The notes below the pieces were generated by a model. That model was not told the DNA's origin and searched no databases. It worked only from the letters and a program-made list of their open reading frames with translations. DNA of 6,081 nt from Planctomycetia bacterium (lineage in GTDB: Bacteria > Planctomycetota > Planctomycetia > Pirellulales > UBA1268), in contig RGBY01000156.1 of NCBI GenBank assembly GCA_009919445.1, positions 1 to 6,081 of the forward strand. Reading direction: 5' to 3'. Position numbers and translations under genes: made by a program. Below are positions 6,035 to 6,081 of the stretch, piece after piece (the stretch's first letter is position 1; each line of letters starts with the position of its first letter).

Positions 6035-6081
6035 GTGAAACTGCTGGTTGGGCTCGGAAATCCTGGCAGGAAGTACGAGGG
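6035..6081 (+). CDS. pth: Peptidyl-tRNA hydrolase, N-terminal fragment cut by the window edge
   Basis: Pth cleaves peptidyl-tRNAs that drop off the ribosome, recycling tRNA. Only 15 codons are visible: MKLLVGLGNPGRKYE, which is the diagnostic GLGNPG N-terminus with the conserved active-site Asn at residue 9. The start is GTG at 6035, chosen because the family begins with M-K-L/I at this point; no good Shine-Dalgarno is seen. It follows rplY as in the ctc-pth (spoVC) pair of Bacillus. The gene is short here because of the window edge, not because it is damaged. Confidence 0.9.
   Translation, partial: MKLLVGLGNPGRKYE

Overview
The window looks like chromosomal DNA of a planctomycete (Pirellula/Rhodopirellula-like or a relative). 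The reasons are a secreted, cysteine-containing DUF1573 protein of the kind abundant in that phylum, a glmU-like/prs/rplY/pth gene order, weak or absent Shine-Dalgarno sequences before most genes, and long intergenic spaces with GC-rich palindromes. This placement is an inference from gene content, not a phylogenetic result.

Layout: (1) 1-1115 (+) is the nearly complete 3' part of a citrate synthase gene. (2) 1141-2256 (-) is convergent to it and encodes an exported DUF1573 protein with three Ig-like repeats. (3) 2257-2719 is a divergent non-coding region with several inverted repeats. (4) 2720-3075 (+) is a one-piece tmRNA (ssrA). Its 7-bp acceptor stem, T arm, pseudoknots flanking the tag and an ALAA-type tag (AEAQFSLAA) can all be read from the sequence. 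The apparent ORFs over it are spurious. (5) 3076-3374 is a repeat island: an 81-bp-period direct repeat that begins on the base after the tmRNA discriminator, then a mirror pair of GC palindromes with 4-nt loops and a third diverged copy. (6) 3479-4187 (+) is a glmU-like nucleotidyltransferase gene broken by a frameshifting deletion that removes the metal-binding GDxPL segment. (7) 4343-5287 (+) is prs, 5376-5972 (+) is rplY (bL25/CTC), and 6035-6081 (+) is the beginning of pth, cut by the window edge.

The genes after the repeat island form the classic glmU-prs-ctc-pth neighbourhood, which couples nucleotide-sugar and PRPP supply to ribosome and tRNA housekeeping. tmRNA (rescue of stalled ribosomes) and Pth (recycling of peptidyl-tRNA) act in neighbouring translation quality-control pathways. 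The two points most worth a second look are the internally deleted glmU-like gene and the repeat island joined exactly to the tmRNA 3' end. I found no convincing new defence or mobile system.
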